Positions 1-8,934 of a DNA stretch of 64,000 nt are shown here, piece by piece. Origin of the DNA: JAENVT01 sp963720775 (GTDB taxonomy: Bacteria; Actinomycetota; Acidimicrobiia; Acidimicrobiales; Ilumatobacteraceae); assembly GCA_963720775.1 (NCBI GenBank), contig CAVRGR010000003.1, forward strand, positions 434,001 to 498,000. Reading direction: 5' to 3'. Position 1 is the first letter of the stretch. Every line of letters starts with the position of its first letter. The notes beneath the pieces were generated by a model that searched no databases, was not told the DNA's origin, and saw only the letters and a list, made by a program, of their open reading frames with translations. The position numbers and the translations under genes are program-made.

Positions 1-2599
1 TTGGCTCCCTGATCGTCGCCGGCTGGACGCTCACGGACGGCACCTCGACGCTGAACGACGCCGACGTCGCGGTGGTGGCTCCATCGGTCGACGTCACGAT
101 GCAGGTGTACGTAGCACCTGCCGTGACACCAGTGACGGTGATCGGCGACGAGGCGGCGCTCGCCGAACGGGTCACACCGGTCGGCGACGAACAGGTCAAG
201 GTGTACACGGTCGGAGCAATCTCCACCGCGAACGACTCGGCGTGCCGCTCCTCCGTGGTCGAAAACGCAACAGTGATCGAATCGCCGTCAGTCGTCACGC
301 TCGTGATGGTGATGGGCGGCAGGCAGCCGAAGCAGTGGTCGAACCCCGTGAGGTTCGCACCGGGGGCAACCGTCACGAGCAGAGCACCCTGGGCAATCGG
401 GTCTGGCCCGCCATCGGGGCCGGCGTCGAGCGTGAGCGGAACGTTCCGCCACCAGACCGCCGCGTAGGTCGTCGTCGGATCGGTGGGATCGGTGACTGTC
501 GGTCCTGGCTCTCCGTGGTCGCATCCGAGGAACGCGAGTGCGTAGGTTCCCGACGGGACGTTGTGAAGCGAGTAGGTGCCGTCGGTCTCGACCGAGGCGA
601 AGATCGCGAACTGGTTCGGGAGGTACGCGACGACGCATGCCGACGTCATCGGGACGCCCTGTGCGTTGCGAACTGTGCCGCGTATGGTTGCAACAGCGCC
701 GGCGGTCAGGTCCGCATCGATACCCGAGGCAACGGCACCGGGGGCGACCGTGACCGTGCCCCGATCGCTGCTGGGGGGAGCGGTCCACCACTTCCCGGCG
801 TACGTGGGCGTGGGACTGCAGTCGACGAACTGCACGTGGTAGTCGCCCGGACGGTCGAGCACCAAGGAGTAGTTGCCGTTGTTGTCGGTGCTCGTCAGCC
901 CTCCCACGAACGTGTCGGTCGTTGCCTGCACGCAGATTCCTGCGAGGGGGAGGTGGTTGTCGTTGCGGACGGTTCCGGTGATCGAGCCCGCAGCGACGAG
1001 CTGGGCGTCGATGTGGTTGATGATGGCCCCCGCGGTGACGATGATCGGTGTGGCGTCGTTCAGCGTCCGGCTCCCTTGCCAAGCCTGGCGGGCATAGGGG
1101 CCGACGTGGTTGCAGTCGTCGAACAGAACCTCGACGTCCATCGGCGACAGCCCGGTGAGGGCATACGTGCCGTCAGGCGCCGTGGTCGTGTTCGCCAGCC
1201 CATCGAGCCCGTTGGCGGTGTTGATGATCGCGTTGACGCAGATGCCGCCGACAGGCTGTCCCTGAGGACCCGTGACGGTGCCGGAGATGGTGGCCGCGGC
1301 GCTCAACACGGCGTCGATCCCGGCGTGGATCGGTGCATCGTCTGCCGTGATCGTCAGGATGTCGGCCGTGTTCCACGAAGGCTGTTGATGCCAGAACTGG
1401 GTGGCCCAAGCAGGTGCCGGGCCTGGCGTGCTGAACTGGACGCGATAGTCCCCCAGCGGAAGAGGCCCGGTGAGGTAGGTGCCGTCGGGTCCGGTCTGTG
1501 CCCACCCGGATGGTCCGGATGCTGTCGGGTTGACGTTGACGTTGATCCCCGAGATCGGAGCGCCTCCGCTGTCGGTGACCGTGCCGGAAACGGAGATGCC
1601 GCCCTGCAGCTGAGCGTCGACTCCCGACCGTTGTTCGGCAGGAACGACGACGATTGCGGGGGAGCTGTTCGCATCGTTCGCGCCGCCGTACCACTGGTCG
1701 AGGTAGTGCTGCGTCGGATTGCAGTCGTGGTACTGAACGCGTAGATCCGCCGGTGGAAGGCCTGGAAGGGTGAACGTCCCGTCGACGATGGTTGTCGTCT
1801 GACCGACGTTGTCGGTACCTCCGTCGCGCAGGACGTTGGCCGAGACACAAATCCCTTCGAGCGGCTGCCCGTCGCCGTCGGTCACCGTTCCGGAGATCGT
1901 CGCTGCGGCCGCGAGCATCGCATCGACTCCGGACGCGATCGGGCCGTTGGCAACCGAGACTTGCAGCGCCTGCGCCGAGCCCCATGAGTACTGCTGGTTC
2001 CAGTACTGGGTCGCGAACGTCGACGATGGGTCGGAGAACTGCACGCGATAGTCACCGGAGGGTACGGGTGACGTGACGTACGTTCCGTCCGGCGCTGTTT
2101 GCGCCCCTGTCGAAACACCGGGTCCGTTGGTGGGGTTCACCCACACGTTCATGCCCCCCAGGGGGTTGCCGGCTCCATCGGTGACGGTTCCGATGATCGA
2201 TACGCCGGGCTGCATCGTCGTGCCGCCGAGTGGGGTGTCGATGCCATCGGCTACGTCGATCGATGTAGCCGACGAGCGATCGGTCTGGCCGGCGTACCAC
2301 TGCGTGACATACGTCGGCGATGCCTGGCAGTCGACGAACTGCAGCCAATACGAACCGGCTGCGAGATCGATGATCGAGAACCCGCCACTGTCGTCGGTCT
2401 GAGTTCCGGGGCCGTTCTCGAGGTTGACGCAGATCCCGGCAAGCGGTGAACCGCCACCATCGACGACGATTCCCGAGATGGAGCCGGTTCCGCTCGGCGG
2501 GGCCGCTTGTGCCTCGGACGAGACCAGTCCCGGAACCACCAGGCACAGTGCCGTCGAAAGAGACAGGGCCCAGCCCCGCAACGACAAACGACCGGCCAT
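1..2599 (-). CDS. Large secreted repeat protein with carboxypeptidase-regulatory-like domains (3' end outside window)
   Basis: An open frame of 866 codons runs from ATG at 2599 off the left edge with no stop. Residues 1-32 form a signal peptide (basic start, hydrophobic core, cleavage after SSEAQA). About seven repeats of 90-100 residues follow. Each opens with a SGTVTD-G-P-GICVN type strand pattern and closes with an aromatic motif such as TQWYAGQ, DQWYGGAND, TQFWHQQPS or YAGKWWTAP, typical of carboxypeptidase-regulatory-like or SdrD B-like beta sandwiches. From about residue 770 the pattern changes to a fibronectin-III-like segment (PPITITSVTTDGDS). The protein is expected to be extracellular or cell-wall attached; ligand or adhesive role is inference. 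Alternating GICV and GINV repeats suggest duplication of a two-domain unit. Confidence 0.85.
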   Translation of the reverse strand, partial: MAGRLSLRGWALSLSTALCLVVPGLVSSEAQAAPPSGTGSISGIVVDGGGSPLAGICVNLENGPGTQTDDSGGFSIIDLAAGSYWLQFVDCQASPTYVTQWYAGQTDRSSATSIDVADGIDTPLGGTTMQPGVSIIGTVTDGAGNPLGGMNVWVNPTNGPGVSTGAQTAPDGTYVTSPVPSGDYRVQFSDPSSTFATQYWNQQYSWGSAQALQVSVANGPIASGVDAMLAAAATISGTVTDGDGQPLEGICVSANVLRDGGTDNVGQTTTIVDGTFTLPGLPPADLRVQYHDCNPTQHYLDQWYGGANDANSSPAIVVVPAEQRSGVDAQLQGGISVSGTVTDSGGAPISGINVNVNPTASGPSGWAQTGPDGTYLTGPLPLGDYRVQFSTPGPAPAWATQFWHQQPSWNTADILTITADDAPIHAGIDAVLSAAATISGTVTGPQGQPVGGICVNAIINTANGLDGLANTTTAPDGTYALTGLSPMDVEVLFDDCNHVGPYARQAWQGSRTLNDATPIIVTAGAIINHIDAQLVAAGSITGTVRNDNHLPLAGICVQATTDTFVGGLTSTDNNGNYSLVLDRPGDYHVQFVDCSPTPTYAGKWWTAPPSSDRGTVTVAPGAVASGIDADLTAGAVATIRGTVRNAQGVPMTSACVVAYLPNQFAIFASVETDGTYSLHNVPSGTYALAFLGCDHGEPGPTVTDPTDPTTTYAAVWWRNVPLTLDAGPDGGPDPIAQGALLVTVAPGANLTGFDHCFGCLPPITITSVTTDGDSITVAFSTTEERHAESFAVEIAPTVYTLTCSSPTGVTRSASAASSPITVTGVTAGATYTCIVTSTDGATTATSASFSVEVPSVSVQPATIREP

Positions 2600-2701
2600 C
2601 GCAACTTCTTGCACGGACAAGAATCGGCTGGGCTTGACCGAAACTTGAGAATGACTTGAGGGTCTCTCCGAACTCGACCGCGGCCTGGCTGTGGTGCGAT
2701 C

Positions 2702-3148
2702 TCAGCTAGCGGTGAGGTTCATCCCGTGGTCGTGGGCGAACGCCTCGTACCGGGCGGAATCCGACTGCAGTTCGGCGAGGTACACCTGGAGCAGGCCGAT
2801 CTTGCCGAGCACCTGTTCCTGGGTACGAGCGTTCAGCCGCGTCGCCTCCTTGACGATCTCGAGAGTCCGCTCTTTCGAAGTTCCCGCCCGGTACTCGGCG
2901 CGCAACGTCTCCATCCGGTCGCCGGCGTCTAGCAGTTCGCGGATCTCTTCGAGGTTGAAGCCCATCACCGCCTGCAACTCGCGGATGCGCAGCACCCTGG
3001 CGATGTCTGCCTCGGTGTAGCGGCGCGTTCCGCCGGCGCTGCGCGCCGACGGTGTCACCAGGCCGAACTCCTCGTAGTAGCGCAGCGTGCGCGTGGTGAC
3101 TCCGACTTGCTCGGCCACCTTGCCGATCAGTTGTGGAGAGTCACTCAT
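2702..3148 (-). CDS. MerR-family transcriptional regulator
   Basis: 148 residues. The N-terminal winged helix (about residues 7-75) has the MerR signature TTRTLRYYEEFGLVTPSAR followed by GTRRYTEADIARVLRI. The C-terminal half is an amphipathic coiled coil for dimerisation. No cysteine cluster is visible, so a metal sensor is unlikely; a drug or organic ligand sensor is more plausible. ATG at 3148 is chosen because its ATGA overlaps the TGA of the upstream MFS gene (positions 3145-3148), implying translational coupling; an in-frame ATG at 3160 is an alternative. Its position directly behind an exporter suggests it controls that operon, as in many MerR/efflux pairs (inference). Confidence 0.9.
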   Translation of the reverse strand: MSDSPQLIGKVAEQVGVTTRTLRYYEEFGLVTPSARSAGGTRRYTEADIARVLRIRELQAVMGFNLEEIRELLDAGDRMETLRAEYRAGTSKERTLEIVKEATRLNARTQEQVLGKIGLLQVYLAELQSDSARYEAFAHDHGMNLTAS

Positions 3149-4896
3149 GCCGACACCCATTCTTCCTCGAATGATGAGCCACCTGGGCCCTCGACGTCTC
3201 CTTGATGTGGAGCGTCGTCGTCGTGCACGTACTTCTTGCCGCGCATCCACGAAGCGACCGCGGCGATCAAGCACATGATCAAGGAGGCTGTGAATGCGAT
3301 CCGCAGCCCGCCGATGAACGGCGAGGAGATCAGCTTCGGGAAGAACTCCTTGCCAGTGATCGTCGCCGATTGATGCGGCGTGAGCTTCGCCAGGGTCTCG
3401 GCCGGCACCAGCTTCTGCATCGGGTTGTAGCCGAGGAACGCGGCGAACAGGCTGCCCACCGGCGGAGCTTCGGCAATGCGTTGCGCGGTCGCGGCCGGCA
3501 CACCGTTGGCGACGAGGCCCGACGACATCGACGTCGGGAGCGACGATGACAGACCGACGACCATCAACGAGAAGAACAGTCCGATCGACAACACCATCCC
3601 GGCGTTCTGGAACGTGGCCCGCATGCCCGACGCAACGCCGCGCTGATGATTGGGGACGCTGTTCATGATGCCGGTGGTGTTGGGAGCGGCAAACATGCCG
3701 ACGCCGAGACCGTTCAACAGAAGCAACGCGGCGAACACGGGGAAGGCGAAGTCGGCGGGGAGGAGCATCAGCAGGCCGAAGCTCGCCGCTGACATCAAGA
3801 CACCACCCGTGGCGAAGCCGCGGGCGCCGTATCGATCCGACAACCAGCCCGCCAGCGGACCGGCGATGAGGAAGCCGGCAGTGAGCGGCAGCATGAAGAT
3901 GCCGGCCCACAGCGGCGTGTCTTCGAAGTTGTAGCCATGCAGCGGCAACCAGATCCCCTGCAGCCAGATGATCAGCATGAACTGCAATCCGCCACGACCG
4001 ATCGACATCAGCAGGCTGGCCAGGTTGCCGGCGCTGAAGGCTCGGATGCGGAACAGCTTGAGGTTGAACATCGGTTCGGCGACGTTGTTCTCGATGAGCC
4101 AGAAGGCCACGAGCAGGACGACGCCACCGATCAGTTCACTCAGGACCCAAGGACCCGTCCATCCCATGTCGCTCCCACCGTGTGGCTGCAACCCGTACGT
4201 GATGCCGATCAGGATCAGCACCATGCCCGCGGCGAAGGTCACGTTGCCGGCGATGTCGAGCTTGGCGCGGCGGCGAACCCCCGTTTCCCTCAGCTTGAGG
4301 TAGGCCCATGCCGTGCCGAAGATACCGAAGGGCACGTTCACCCAGAAGACGAGCCGCCAGTGGACCTCTGCCAGGAGCCCGCCGGCGATGAGACCGATGA
4401 ACGAACCGGCGATCGCTGCAACCATGTTGATGCCCATGGCCATGCCGCGCTCGTTGGCCTTGAAGGCATCGGTGAGGATGGCCGTGGAGTTGGCCATCAA
4501 CAAGGCGCCACCGATGCCCTGCACGACTCGCCAGCCGATCAGCCACATCGCCGCCCCGCCTCCATGGCCGGGCGTGAGTGACAGGGCGATCGAGGCGAGG
4601 GTGAAGACGAGGAATCCCGCGTTGTACATCCGCACCCTGCCGAACATGTCGCCGAGGCGCCCGAACGACACGACCAGAACAGCCGTGACCACCAGGTAGC
4701 CCATCAGCATCCACAGCAAATAGCCGATGTTGCTCGGCTGCAACGGGTCGAGCTCGATGCCGCGGAAGATCGCCGGCAGCGAGATGAGCACGATCGACGA
4801 ATCGAGTGCCGCCATGAACATGCCCAACGTGGTGTTGGACAACGCAGTCCACTTGTACCGGTCGTCTTCCAGTGTGTGGTCCGAGGCGGTCATCAC
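3145..4896 (-). CDS. MFS transporter, DHA2 (EmrB/QacA-like) drug exporter
   Basis: 583 residues, the usual length for 14-helix DHA2 exporters. TM1 carries the family motif ALDSSIVLISLPAI, and loop 2-3 carries motif A as GRLGDMFGRVRMY. A periplasmic-type loop lies in the C-terminal third (PTSMSSGLVANGVPAAT onward), as in EmrB relatives. The C-terminus is charged and cytoplasmic. It probably expels drugs or toxic organics with proton antiport; the substrate cannot be told from sequence. The stop overlaps the MerR start by four bases, so the two form one operon. ATG at 4896 or the next codon, also ATG, is the start. Confidence 0.92.
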   Translation of the reverse strand: MMTASDHTLEDDRYKWTALSNTTLGMFMAALDSSIVLISLPAIFRGIELDPLQPSNIGYLLWMLMGYLVVTAVLVVSFGRLGDMFGRVRMYNAGFLVFTLASIALSLTPGHGGGAAMWLIGWRVVQGIGGALLMANSTAILTDAFKANERGMAMGINMVAAIAGSFIGLIAGGLLAEVHWRLVFWVNVPFGIFGTAWAYLKLRETGVRRRAKLDIAGNVTFAAGMVLILIGITYGLQPHGGSDMGWTGPWVLSELIGGVVLLVAFWLIENNVAEPMFNLKLFRIRAFSAGNLASLLMSIGRGGLQFMLIIWLQGIWLPLHGYNFEDTPLWAGIFMLPLTAGFLIAGPLAGWLSDRYGARGFATGGVLMSAASFGLLMLLPADFAFPVFAALLLLNGLGVGMFAAPNTTGIMNSVPNHQRGVASGMRATFQNAGMVLSIGLFFSLMVVGLSSSLPTSMSSGLVANGVPAATAQRIAEAPPVGSLFAAFLGYNPMQKLVPAETLAKLTPHQSATITGKEFFPKLISSPFIGGLRIAFTASLIMCLIAAVASWMRGKKYVHDDDAPHQGDVEGPGGSSFEEEWVSA

Positions 4897-4957
4897 GTTC
4901 TCCGTCGACTGAGAAATCAGACGTTGACGTTAGATCCTCATTCGGGGGACTCGTGCA

Positions 4958-5723
4958 TCACGGCCCGGCGATGGTGATGCCGCCGTCGATCTTCAGCGTG
5001 ACACCCGTGATCGTCAGCGCGTCGTCCGAGGCCAGATACACCGCGGCTGCTCCGATCTGCTCCGCCGTCGCCAGACGTTGCAGCGGCGTGCGCGCCTCGC
5101 GGGATCGCCATCCCTGTTCGTCGATCACGCTGTTGGCACCGGGGGTCGCGACCGGCCCTGGCGCCAACGCGTTGACTCTGATCCCGTGGCCGGCGAGCTC
5201 AACGGCCTGTTGACGCGTCAACGCATCGATGGCACCTTTGATCGATGTGTAGACAGCCGCGTTCTTGATCGAGAACGAGACGGCCACCGACGACATGTTG
5301 ATGACCGAACCGCCGCCGGTGGCGATCAGATGCGGTGTCGCCGCTTGCAACGACCACAGCGTTCCGGCAATGCCTACGTCGAGCATGCGAAGAACCACGT
5401 CCTCGGGCATGTCGACGAGGAGGGCGTAGTGGAACATCACGGCGTTGTTGACGAGAACGTCGAGCCGGCCGGTGGTCGAGACGAAGCTGGACACAGCCTC
5501 TTCGACAGCACGACGGTTGGAGATGTCGCATTCGAAGCCGATCGCAGCCCCACCTCCGGTGGAGCTCCCCGCCTCGGCCGCGCAGCTCTGCGCTGCCTGG
5601 CCGTCGATGTCGGCGACGGCGACGACCGCCCCCTCATCCACCATCGCGAGGCGCGATTGCTCGACCGATGCCCGCGCCACCTCCCGTAACGAACGCGGCC
5701 TTGCCTTGAAGCCGTCCGGTCAC
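4958..5723 (-). CDS. SDR-family oxidoreductase, interrupted by a one-base frameshift
   Basis: The uninterrupted part (below about 5650) has the SDR catalytic motif YTSIKGA preceded by NMSS, the NNAV motif and the C-terminal IDGG, but lacks the Rossmann glycine motif. That motif is present in another frame just upstream: GTG at 5723 begins a stretch reading GKAAFVTGGGAGIGRAIA, placed six bases after an AAGGAGG ribosome site. Removing one base of the G pair at 5650-5651 joins both frames into a 254-residue protein, the normal family length. The gene therefore either contains a real +1 lesion or a sequence error. It would be an NAD(P)-dependent dehydrogenase of unknown substrate. Confidence 0.85.
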
Positions 5724-5786
5724 CGATGTCCTCCTTGTCGTCAGTCGACTCAGTCGAGACGCATGTTTCCAGACCTTCGGCGTGCC

Positions 5787-6428
5787 TCAGCTGCCGAACG
5801 TGAGCGTGCCGACCAGCACGCGTTTGCCGGACGACGCCTGATTGCCGTCGGCTTCCTCCTGCGTCACGGTCAGCGTGGTGAAGTCGTGAGGCGACACCCC
5901 CGACCAGAGAACCACTTCCTTGCCCTCGTTGAAGGTTCCGATGGGCACCAGGGTGCCGGCATCGTTCTTCATCCATGCCTCGTAGAACTGGCCGTTGTCG
6001 AGGCGTGGCAGCCCAGGTGCGACGAGCTTCACTCGCCAGCCGGAATCCGTACGGAGGAAGTCGACCCTGCCGTCACCCGACGTGACGTCACTGGGGGGTG
6101 CCAGCGCGAGGCTGAAGTGCTCGCCTTGGGTGCCCCTACCGACGAAGGCCACGGCGACCCCTACCACGATCACTACTGCGGCTGCGGCTCCCATGACGCT
6201 CCACCGCAGGGCGCGGCGAGCTGACGGCGCGGACGCGATCGGGCGCGGGGCGGCAACCTTCTCGGCGGCGATGGCAGCGACCACGCGATCCTCGAGCTCG
6301 GCGGGAGGATCGGCCCACAGGGCCGGATCGCCCAGCAGCGTGCGAAGATCGTCGAGCTCGGCCCGCTCTTCGAGCGGCACAGGGCTGTCGTCTCCTGCCA
6401 GATATGCGATGCGGTCTTCGTCGGTCAT
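5787..6428 (-). CDS. RskA-type anti-sigma factor
   Basis: 213 residues. The N-terminal cytosolic part (1-70) is acidic and would bind the sigma factor. One transmembrane helix lies at about residues 74-97 (SVMGAAAAVVIVVGVAVAF). The outer C-terminal part matches the RskA domain pattern, with YEAWMKNDAGTLVPIGTF and a closing VLVGTLTF. A strong GAGGAGG ribosome site precedes ATG at 6428. It lies 67 bases after the ECF sigma gene, joined by a possible 24-codon bridging frame. In the family such proteins hold the sigma factor at the membrane and are released by regulated proteolysis; the signal here is unknown. Confidence 0.9.
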   Translation of the reverse strand: MTDEDRIAYLAGDDSPVPLEERAELDDLRTLLGDPALWADPPAELEDRVVAAIAAEKVAAPRPIASAPSARRALRWSVMGAAAAVVIVVGVAVAFVGRGTQGEHFSLALAPPSDVTSGDGRVDFLRTDSGWRVKLVAPGLPRLDNGQFYEAWMKNDAGTLVPIGTFNEGKEVVLWSGVSPHDFTTLTVTQEEADGNQASSGKRVLVGTLTFGS

Positions 6429-6499
6429 CGGCTCACCTCCTCGTGGTCACAGTCGTTGTCCTCGCCGGGCAGTACGTCGCCCAGCCCTCGTTGGTTCAT
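6425..6499 (-). CDS. Possible 24-residue coupling peptide between sigma and anti-sigma genes
   Basis: A tiny frame starts with ATG at 6499, overlapping the sigma-factor stop as ATGA, and ends with a TGA that overlaps the anti-sigma ATG by one frame step (sequence CGATGACC). It would encode MNQRGLGDVLPGEDNDCDHE and four more residues. The overlaps at both ends would let ribosomes run from sigma to anti-sigma without a break. No family match is recognised, and it may be only a translational coupling device or chance. Confidence 0.3.
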   Translation of the reverse strand: MNQRGLGDVLPGEDNDCDHEEVSR

Positions 6500-7047
6500 G
6501 GAGGATCACCCCGCAGGTGACCGAGGCGCGCTGCGAGCCGCTTGTGAGCACGGAAAGCGCGCGACTTCACGGTGCCGATCGGCACTCCGAGACGCTCGGC
6601 GATCTCGCTGTGGGTGAAGCCCTCGAGATGTTGCAGGCGCACTACTTCATGTTCGTCGGCGGGGAGGTCGTCGACGGCTTGGCGCACCGCCCACGTGTCG
6701 TGGATGGCGTCGGCAGATGGCGGAAGGGTGATGAGCGCGCCGTGGTCGGCAGGGACGTCGTCGAGAGCGCCTGTCGCACGGCGCGCTTCGCGCCGGTGGA
6801 TGTCGATGGCGACCCGGCGAGCGATGGTGGCCAGCCATGGTCCGAGCGGCCTCGCGCCCTCGAAGCTCGCCGCGCCTCGCCATGCCTGGACGAACGCCTG
6901 CTGCGCTGCTTCCTCCGCCAACTCGCGTTGGCCGAGCACGCGGTGAGCGACGGCGTAGACAAGCCTGCCGTACTCGCGATACACCAGTCGCACGGCCTCG
7001 TCGTCGCCGCGGCGAAAGCCCTCGACCACATCATCGTCGAGCGTCAT
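6496..7047 (-). CDS. ECF RNA polymerase sigma factor
   Basis: 183 residues. Sigma region 2 spans about 15-85 (YREYGRLVYAVAHRVLGQ, then AFVQAWRGAASFEG and PWLATIARRVAIDIHRR). Region 4 spans about 125-180 with helix-turn-helix EGFTHSEIAERLGVPIGTV and KSRAFRAHKRL. There is no region 1 or 3, as expected for extracytoplasmic-function factors. ATG at 7047 gives the standard domain start. Paired with the RskA-type gene immediately downstream, and preceded by a lipoprotein gene that could belong to its regulon (inference, by analogy with SigK/RskA of mycobacteria). Confidence 0.92.
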   Translation of the reverse strand: MTLDDDVVEGFRRGDDEAVRLVYREYGRLVYAVAHRVLGQRELAEEAAQQAFVQAWRGAASFEGARPLGPWLATIARRVAIDIHRREARRATGALDDVPADHGALITLPPSADAIHDTWAVRQAVDDLPADEHEVVRLQHLEGFTHSEIAERLGVPIGTVKSRAFRAHKRLAARLGHLRGDPP

Positions 7048-7141
7048 GACGCGATGGCTCGAAGAAATCGCGATGGCACGACCATTCAGCGTATGACATC
7101 CGATCTCGGTCGGTGACGACGACCGGTTCGTGAACGCGGCC

Positions 7142-7169
7142 GAGGGACCGGGCGTTCGACCGGTCCCTC
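7142..7169. terminator. Strong hairpin between lipoprotein and sigma genes
   Basis: Arms 7142-7151 and 7160-7169 (GAGGGACCGG / CCGGTCCCTC) pair perfectly over ten bases around an eight-base loop. There is no T run. It sits 22 bases beyond the lipoprotein stop and may end or attenuate transcription into the sigma gene. Confidence 0.5.
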
Positions 7170-7190
7170 GATCCGCGGTAGAGAGATCGA

Positions 7191-7649
7191 TCAAGCTTTG
7201 ACGAGTGTGCCGTCGGTGCTGACGACGAACCAGAAACCGCCGGAAGCCTGACCGTTGGTGTCTCCGGGGGCGGCGTCGCCCGCGAACGTGTACAGCGGCC
7301 ACTTGCCTGCCTCGAGCTGCTTCTTGCCGTCGGGCCGGTCCACGACTTTGAACAGCTGGGCCGTCAGACCGTTGCCGACCGCAAGGTCGCCGCTGACGAT
7401 CACCGGTGGCCAGGTCGCCGCGCACGCGCCGGTACAAGCGCTCTTGGCGTCGACGTCCTTGGTGAAGGCATAGAGCGTGAGGCCGGCCGGATTGACGAGG
7501 ATGTGGCCGAGCGGGTTCGTGGCGGCCTTCACCGCCACGGTCGACACGGGCGAAGGATTTGCCGTGCCATAGGAGCCGGAGTTGTCGGATCCGCAGGCGG
7601 CGAGTGTCAACGCGGTACCGGCGAGGAGGGTGAGCATGATGTGACGCAT
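7191..7649 (-). CDS. Exported lipoprotein with secreted-repeat (Lipoprotein_15-like) domains
   Basis: 152 residues from ATG at 7649. A lipoprotein signal peptide ends in the lipobox LAAC at residues 16-19. Two copies of the short secreted repeat follow: GHILVNPAGLTLYAFTKD with CTGACAATWPPV, and a second one with WPLYTFAGDAAPGDTNGQ and GGFWFVVSTDG. The paired Trp, Cys and Tyr positions are the family hallmark. Function of the family is not established. The gene is read toward the sigma/anti-sigma pair. Upstream in-frame starts exist (to 7727), but they would place non-signal residues before the lipobox, so the inner ATG is preferred. Confidence 0.85.
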   Translation of the reverse strand: MRHIMLTLLAGTALTLAACGSDNSGSYGTANPSPVSTVAVKAATNPLGHILVNPAGLTLYAFTKDVDAKSACTGACAATWPPVIVSGDLAVGNGLTAQLFKVVDRPDGKKQLEAGKWPLYTFAGDAAPGDTNGQASGGFWFVVSTDGTLVKA

Positions 7650-7859
7650 GATTGGGGTCCTGTTTGTAGTGGGTTGATCGGGTGGCGCCGGTCTGATCGA
7701 GACCAGCGCACCGGGATACGCACACACAGCACGAGCGGTTCTGTGCGATCAGTCACGTCCGTTGCCACGAACCGATCTCGCCGACGCGGCGTACTCGTTG
7801 CAGTCATGCAGCAACAGAGCTGTCGCTGCTGATCGAACTACGACGATTCTGGAGGAACG
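7650..7859. promoter_or_regulatory. Divergent intergenic region
   Basis: 210 bases separate the divergent lipoprotein and Tat-protein starts, so both promoters should lie here. An imperfect inverted repeat GTTGC...GCAAC surrounds 7797-7815. A clear GGAGGAA ribosome site precedes the plus-strand ATG. No convincing -10/-35 pair was recognised. Confidence 0.4.
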
Positions 7860-8843
7860 ATGAACGACACGACACCTGCCACCGAGATCGAGAAGATCCA
7901 AGGCACCGAGGTCCGAGACACAAGTCGCCGCTCGATGCTGCGGGGTGTTGCGCTCGGCTTTGCTTCTGCCGGCGCAGCAACCCTGCTCACCAATGCCCGA
8001 CCTGTACATGCGGCCGATGGCGATCCGTTGACAGCCGGGCAGACCAACGAGTTCGCCAGCGTCACGAACGTCAACTACAAGGGCGCCACCGCTGCCTCGA
8101 GCTTCAACGTCCAGTCGGGCGACGAGACCACCGGCAACAACACGATCTTGAACAACAACTTCAACGGCGTGGGCACGGCACTGTTGGGCGTGGCCAGCGG
8201 CAACGGCAACCAGGGCATCGGCATCATCGGCTGGAGCAAGAAGGCCAACGGCACCGGCATCGTGGGCTTCACCGGGGGAGCCGGCGCATACGGAGGAGAG
8301 TTCTTCGGAGGGCTTGCCGAGGTGCGTCTGCGCCCGGGCGGCGCAGCTCCGATCACCTTGACGAACGCTCATCAAGTTGGCGAGATGTACGAGGACCAGG
8401 AAGGCACGTTGTGGATCTGCACGTCTGCTGGTTCGCCGGGAACCTGGCGTGAGCTCGCCGGCACGACAACCGCTGGTTCGTTCCATGCCATCGCGCCGCG
8501 TCGGGTGTACGACAGCCGTTCGAGTGCGCTGCTGTCACCGGGCGAGGACCGCACGATCTCGGTTGCCAACTCGACCGACGGCACGCTCGACGTCGTGCCG
8601 ATCAAGGCGACCGCGGTCGCCCTGACGGTGACGGTCACCGAGACCCAGGGCACAGGCGGGTTCGTCGCTGTTCGTCCGGCAGGCACGGCGTACAACGGGA
8701 CGTCGAGCGTCAACTGGTTCGGTCCGAACCAGAACCTGGCCACGACGGTGATCTCCGGGCTCGACGCTGATCGTCAGATCACGTTGCGAGCGGGGGCTCA
8801 GTACACCCACATCATCGTCGACGTCACCGGCTACTACCGCTGA
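7860..8843 (+). CDS. Tat-exported extracellular protein with C-terminal VYDSR/VTGYY domain
   Basis: 327 residues. The N-terminus has a Tat-type signal (TSRRSMLRGVALGFASAG, cleavage after VHA around residue 43). The middle region is Asn/Gly-rich (NNTILNNNFNGVGTALLGV), suggestive of beta-helix or tail-fibre-like folding. From about residue 215 a compact domain begins with RRVYDSRSSALLSPGE and ends with THIIVDVTGYYR. This domain recurs at the ends of many exported actinobacterial proteins, but I know no assigned function. GGAGGAACG before ATG at 7860 supports the start. Confidence 0.8.
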   Translation: MNDTTPATEIEKIQGTEVRDTSRRSMLRGVALGFASAGAATLLTNARPVHAADGDPLTAGQTNEFASVTNVNYKGATAASSFNVQSGDETTGNNTILNNNFNGVGTALLGVASGNGNQGIGIIGWSKKANGTGIVGFTGGAGAYGGEFFGGLAEVRLRPGGAAPITLTNAHQVGEMYEDQEGTLWICTSAGSPGTWRELAGTTTAGSFHAIAPRRVYDSRSSALLSPGEDRTISVANSTDGTLDVVPIKATAVALTVTVTETQGTGGFVAVRPAGTAYNGTSSVNWFGPNQNLATTVISGLDADRQITLRAGAQYTHIIVDVTGYYR

Positions 8844-8934
8844 CGTCAGGACACCGCCGATGACGACGCGATCACCGAGCTCTCAATCCTTCGACGGGCG
8901 GGCCCAAGGACGACCGTCGTGCGTGGCGTCATCG

